NCBI GenBank assembly: GCA_020634625.1
Contig: JACKBJ010000020.1
Span: 1-64,000 of the forward strand
DNA length: 64,000 nucleotides
Reading direction: 5' to 3'
Source: Caldilineae bacterium
GTDB taxonomy: Bacteria; Chloroflexota; Anaerolineae; Epilineales; Epilineaceae
Positions 61,743-64,000 of this stretch are shown piece after piece. The position numbers were made by a program, and so were the translations under genes. The notes beneath the pieces were generated by a model. It made no database searches. It had not been told where the DNA came from and saw nothing but the letters and a program-made list of their open reading frames with translations. The first letter of the stretch is position 1; the number at the start of each line of letters is the position of its first letter.

Positions 61743-61771
61743 TTGACCGCGCCACGCGGTCGGCCTAGACT
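61743..61771 (+). promoter_or_regulatory. Promoter of the DUF420 gene
   Basis: TTGACC (61743-61748), 17-base spacer, TAGACT (61766-61771). The start would be near 61778, about 50 bases before the ATG at 61827. No clear promoter was found for the divergent tyrosinase gene in the rest of this 290-base gap. Confidence 0.75.
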
Positions 61772-61826
61772 CCTCGCCGACGCCGGGCGTCCAGGCCCCG
61801 TCTCGCTCCTCCGGAGAAACGCGTCC

Positions 61827-62249
61827 ATGAACCCCGAACGCTTGACCCTGATCAGCACCAGCTTCATCGTGCTCAGCGGCCTGTCGCTGCTCGCCGGCTG
61901 GTACTTCATCCGAGTCCGACGCGACATCGTCCGACACCGCCGACTGATGCTCTCGGCCAGCGGCTTCGCCGGGCTCTTCCTGGTGGCCTACGTCACCCGG
62001 TGGTCGCTCTTCGGATCGAAGCCCTTCGCCGGAACGGGCGCCTGGCGCACGTTCTACTTCGCCAACCTGGTTCCACACATCCTGCTGGCGATCGCTTTGG
62101 GTCCGATGGCGATCCGGCTGATCTACCTGGCGCTTCGCAAGCAGGATTTCGCGGCCCACAAGCGCCTGGCCAGGATCACGCTGCCGGTCTGGCTGTACGT
62201 GGCCGCCAGCGGCTGGCTGATCTACTTCATGCTCTACAAAGCCTTCTAG
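61827..62249 (+). CDS. DUF420 membrane protein (YozB/CtaM-like)
   Basis: The 140 residues form four spans with conserved histidines H37 (VRHRRLM), H84 (LVPHILLA) and H111 (AAHKRLARITLPVWLYVA), the DUF420 pattern. Family members accompany haem-copper oxidases, and CtaM of Staphylococcus is needed for haem-A oxidase activity, so a role in oxidase maturation is likely. The ATG at 61827 has GGAG 10 bases upstream. It shares its stop with the convergent epimerase gene: CTAG at 62246-62249 contains both stop codons. Confidence 0.82.
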   Translation: MNPERLTLISTSFIVLSGLSLLAGWYFIRVRRDIVRHRRLMLSASGFAGLFLVAYVTRWSLFGSKPFAGTGAWRTFYFANLVPHILLAIALGPMAIRLIYLALRKQDFAAHKRLARITLPVWLYVAASGWLIYFMLYKAF

Positions 62250-63286
62250 GGCTCGGCCAGCCAGCCCTGGGCGCGATACCAGTCGATCAGCGTTCGAAAT
62301 GTGGACTCGGGCGGGCGATAGGCCAGTCCGAGCTCGCGCTCGGCCCGACTGCCATCGTAGGCCGCTCCGTGAATCAGATTGCGCACGGTCTCGGGACAGA
62401 GCCGCGGCCTGCGACCGACCATGGCAGCGGCCGCGCCGCTGAGCCCTCCGATCGCCGGCAGCCACGCCGGATGGACCCAGATCGGCCGGATCGCCCGTCC
62501 CATCAGGCGCGACAGCAGCTCGACCAGATCGCGCATGTCGAGGGTCGCGCCGGAGAGAAGGTAGCGCTGGCCCGGCATCCCATGCTCGGCGGCCAGCCGG
62601 TGGCCGACGGCACAGTCCTCGATATCGACCAGGTCCAGGCGACCCGGCACCAGCAGTCGGTGTCTCCCGCTCGCGATGTCCAGAAAGAGCCGGCCGGTGC
62701 CCTCGATCCGCCCGGCGCCTTGAACCGAGCTCGGGTTGACGAAGACCCGTTCCAGGTCGCCCGGCTCGCTTTGCAGCGCCAGCTCGGCTTCGTGCTTGGA
62801 CCGCTCGTACTCGGTCAGGAAGCTTCCGCGATGCGGACTCGCCTCGTTTCCCACGCTACCTCGAGCTTCGCCGATGGTGACGGCGGACGAGGTGTGGACG
62901 AAGCGACGCACGCCGGCCCGCTGTGCAGCGCGGAAGGCCAGCAATGCGCCGCGCACGTTGACCTCGAACAGCGCGCGGGTGTCCGCCTCGCAGTAGGCGT
63001 TGATGCCGGCGACGTTGAAGACCAGCTCGCAGCCGTCGGCGGCCCGCAACAGCGAGGTCCCGTCGAGCAGGTGTCCGGTGACGGGCTCCGCGCCCGCCCG
63101 GCGCAGCGCCTCCGCGCTGCGGGCCGAACGCGTCAAGGCGCGAACCTGCCAGCCTTGCGCGATCAGATGCGCGACCAGGGCCCGGCCAAGCACGCCCGAG
63201 CCGCCGGTGACGAGAACCCTCGGTCCAGACGCCGGCGCGCCGGGCTCGGATCCGGGCGGCTCCGGACCCGCCTCAGGCTTCGGCAC
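62246..63286 (-). CDS. NAD(P)-dependent epimerase/dehydratase (extended SDR)
   Basis: The Rossmann loop VLVTGGSGVLGRALV (about 24-38), the VFNVAGINAY and HTSSAV strands and the catalytic YERSK place this 346-residue protein among extended short-chain dehydrogenases of the dihydroflavonol-reductase/sterol-dehydrogenase type. The substrate is unknown. GTG at 63286 lies inside the pgsA 3' end (14-base overlap), so the two are coupled and a lipid-related role is conceivable. A Pro-rich 20-residue start is unusual. Confidence 0.83.
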   Translation of the reverse strand: MPKPEAGPEPPGSEPGAPASGPRVLVTGGSGVLGRALVAHLIAQGWQVRALTRSARSAEALRRAGAEPVTGHLLDGTSLLRAADGCELVFNVAGINAYCEADTRALFEVNVRGALLAFRAAQRAGVRRFVHTSSAVTIGEARGSVGNEASPHRGSFLTEYERSKHEAELALQSEPGDLERVFVNPSSVQGAGRIEGTGRLFLDIASGRHRLLVPGRLDLVDIEDCAVGHRLAAEHGMPGQRYLLSGATLDMRDLVELLSRLMGRAIRPIWVHPAWLPAIGGLSGAAAAMVGRRPRLCPETVRNLIHGAAYDGSRAERELGLAYRPPESTFRTLIDWYRAQGWLAEP

Positions 63287-63830
63287 GATCCGGGTGCAGG
63301 AGCCAGAAACCGCGGAAGTAGTCCCACCCCGAGAGCAAGGCGGCCAGGGCAGCCAGCCACATCGCCCATTCGTCCAGGTAGAGGCCGGCCAGCTCGACCG
63401 GCAGGCGGGCGATGGCCATCGGGATGGCGATGAACTGAAGCGTCGCCTTGATCTTGCCCCAGATCGAGGGGGGAATGAAGGTGCCGTCCATCGCCGCCAG
63501 CCCGCGCAGCCCCATCACCACCAGCTCGCGGGCGATGATGATGAAGGCCGCCCAGGGCGAGGCGTGACCGACCGCCACCAGGGCGACCAGGAGGCCGCTG
63601 ACCAGCAGCTTGTCGGCGGTCGTGTCCAGAAAGGCGCCCAGCATCGACGTGACGTCCCAGCGCCGCGCCAGATAGCCATCGAGCAGGTCCGTGACCGAAG
63701 CCACCACCGCCAGCACCGTCGCCAGCAGACGCAGGCCAGCACGCGACTCGGCGGCGAGCACCAGGCCGATGATGATCGGGATCAACGCGATGCGCACCAG
63801 GACCAGGGCGTTCGGAAGGCGGCGACGCAT
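63273..63830 (-). CDS. pgsA: CDP-diacylglycerol-glycerol-3-phosphate 3-phosphatidyltransferase
   Basis: PgsA makes phosphatidylglycerol-phosphate in the membrane. The CDP-alcohol phosphotransferase motif is complete: DLLDGYLARRWDVTSMLG followed by AFLDTTADKLL. The 185 residues have about five spans. The ATG at 63830 has an AGAGGA SD about 8 bases upstream; the frame is open 24 bases more. Confidence 0.94.
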   Translation of the reverse strand: MRRRLPNALVLVRIALIPIIIGLVLAAESRAGLRLLATVLAVVASVTDLLDGYLARRWDVTSMLGAFLDTTADKLLVSGLLVALVAVGHASPWAAFIIIARELVVMGLRGLAAMDGTFIPPSIWGKIKATLQFIAIPMAIARLPVELAGLYLDEWAMWLAALAALLSGWDYFRGFWLLHPDRAEA

Positions 63831-63871
63831 GACGGGTTCCTCTCGCGCCGGCACGAAGCCGGGCGGCTGAT

Positions 63872-63903
63872 GGCGGTCCGATCCGCAAGCGGACCGGACC
63901 GCC
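63872..63903 (-). terminator. Hairpin between the edge gene and pgsA
   Basis: Two 15-base arms around an AA loop (63872-63886 and 63889-63903) pair with one mismatch that becomes G-U in minus-strand RNA. It lies 11 bases after the stop of the minus-strand gene at the right edge. No T-tract follows. Confidence 0.55.
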
Positions 63904-63914
63904 CGTTCACGAGC

Positions 63915-64000
63915 CTACTGCAGCAATGCGGCCAGAATGCCGAGACCGTGGTTGAAGTAGGTGATCAGGCCGGCGAAGACGACCGATACCATGCTCATCA
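63915..64000 (-). CDS. C-terminal end of an unidentified membrane protein
   Basis: On the minus strand the frame reads MSMVSVVFAGLITYFNHG and ends LGILAALLQ, then TAG (63917-63915); it continues beyond the right edge. The segment is hydrophobic and looks like part of a membrane span. It is too short to name. Confidence 0.4.
   Translation of the reverse strand, partial: MSMVSVVFAGLITYFNHGLGILAALLQ

Overview
The window is GC-rich chromosomal DNA, densely packed with genes, from a free-living and probably aerobic bacterium. Several features suggest Chloroflexota (an Anaerolineae/Ardenticatenia-like lineage). Many large secreted proteins carry Ser/Thr/Pro linkers next to a short 'LP' hydrophobic motif (HLYLPRL, IYLPAAF, IAFLPVLL, LHLPLLA), and other typical families are Reg_prop propellers, C39-like proteins and SdrD-like modules. 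This assignment is inference. No rRNA, tRNA, CRISPR array, insertion sequence or phage gene was seen.

Layout. 1-332: 3' end of a sugar isomerase-like gene. 339-8432: translation/RNA operon nusA-ylxR-infB-rbfA-nrnA-truB-ribF, with a clear promoter and a leader hairpin but no rimP; era follows on the other strand. 9809-13866: three exported proteins (a C39-like protein lacking its catalytic Cys, a peptidase-MA metalloprotease and an SdrD-like surface protein). 13989-16126: rsgA and queA. 16116-20183: a membrane-anchored glycosidase-like protein and a large exported protein. 20373-21782: a transcription regulator with an N-terminal LuxR-type HTH, one membrane span and an external kelch propeller. 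21842-29144: a tightly coupled six-gene operon (amidohydrolase, two B12-type radical SAM proteins, two methyltransferases, one SPASM-like radical SAM protein), with another methyltransferase divergent. I cannot match it to a known pathway, and it is the best candidate here for an undescribed system.

30122-35560: an exported kelch protein, a lipoprotein sugar dehydrogenase of the soluble PQQ type, a methyltransferase, and a di-haem cytochrome c/DsbB/membrane-protein operon. 35688-39918: a small basic protein, then an operon with a glutamine-transaminase-K-like aminotransferase, a pseudouridine synthase whose N-terminal domain is a separate gene, and an omega-amidase. 39959-44649: argH-argG-pepC-DUF1697. 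44771-48152: HEAT-repeat protein, DUF455 ferritin-like protein and ATP-grasp protein in one unit. 48345-48710: a Tat-exported HiPIP lipoprotein. 48890-52049: an Ig-like-repeat lipoprotein, a polytopic membrane protein and ybaK. 52221-61536: a 1357-residue double-propeller protein, an RlmI-like methyltransferase and a 1356-residue secreted tyrosinase fusion. 61827-64000: a DUF420 protein, an epimerase, pgsA and the 3' end of one more gene.

Signals. Promoters recur as YTGRC-N17/18-TANNNT or as an extended -10 TGNTANNNT. In at least four cases the -10 lies 6-8 bases before the start codon, implying leaderless mRNAs. Gene ends often carry long GC-rich inverted repeats without a clear T-tract.
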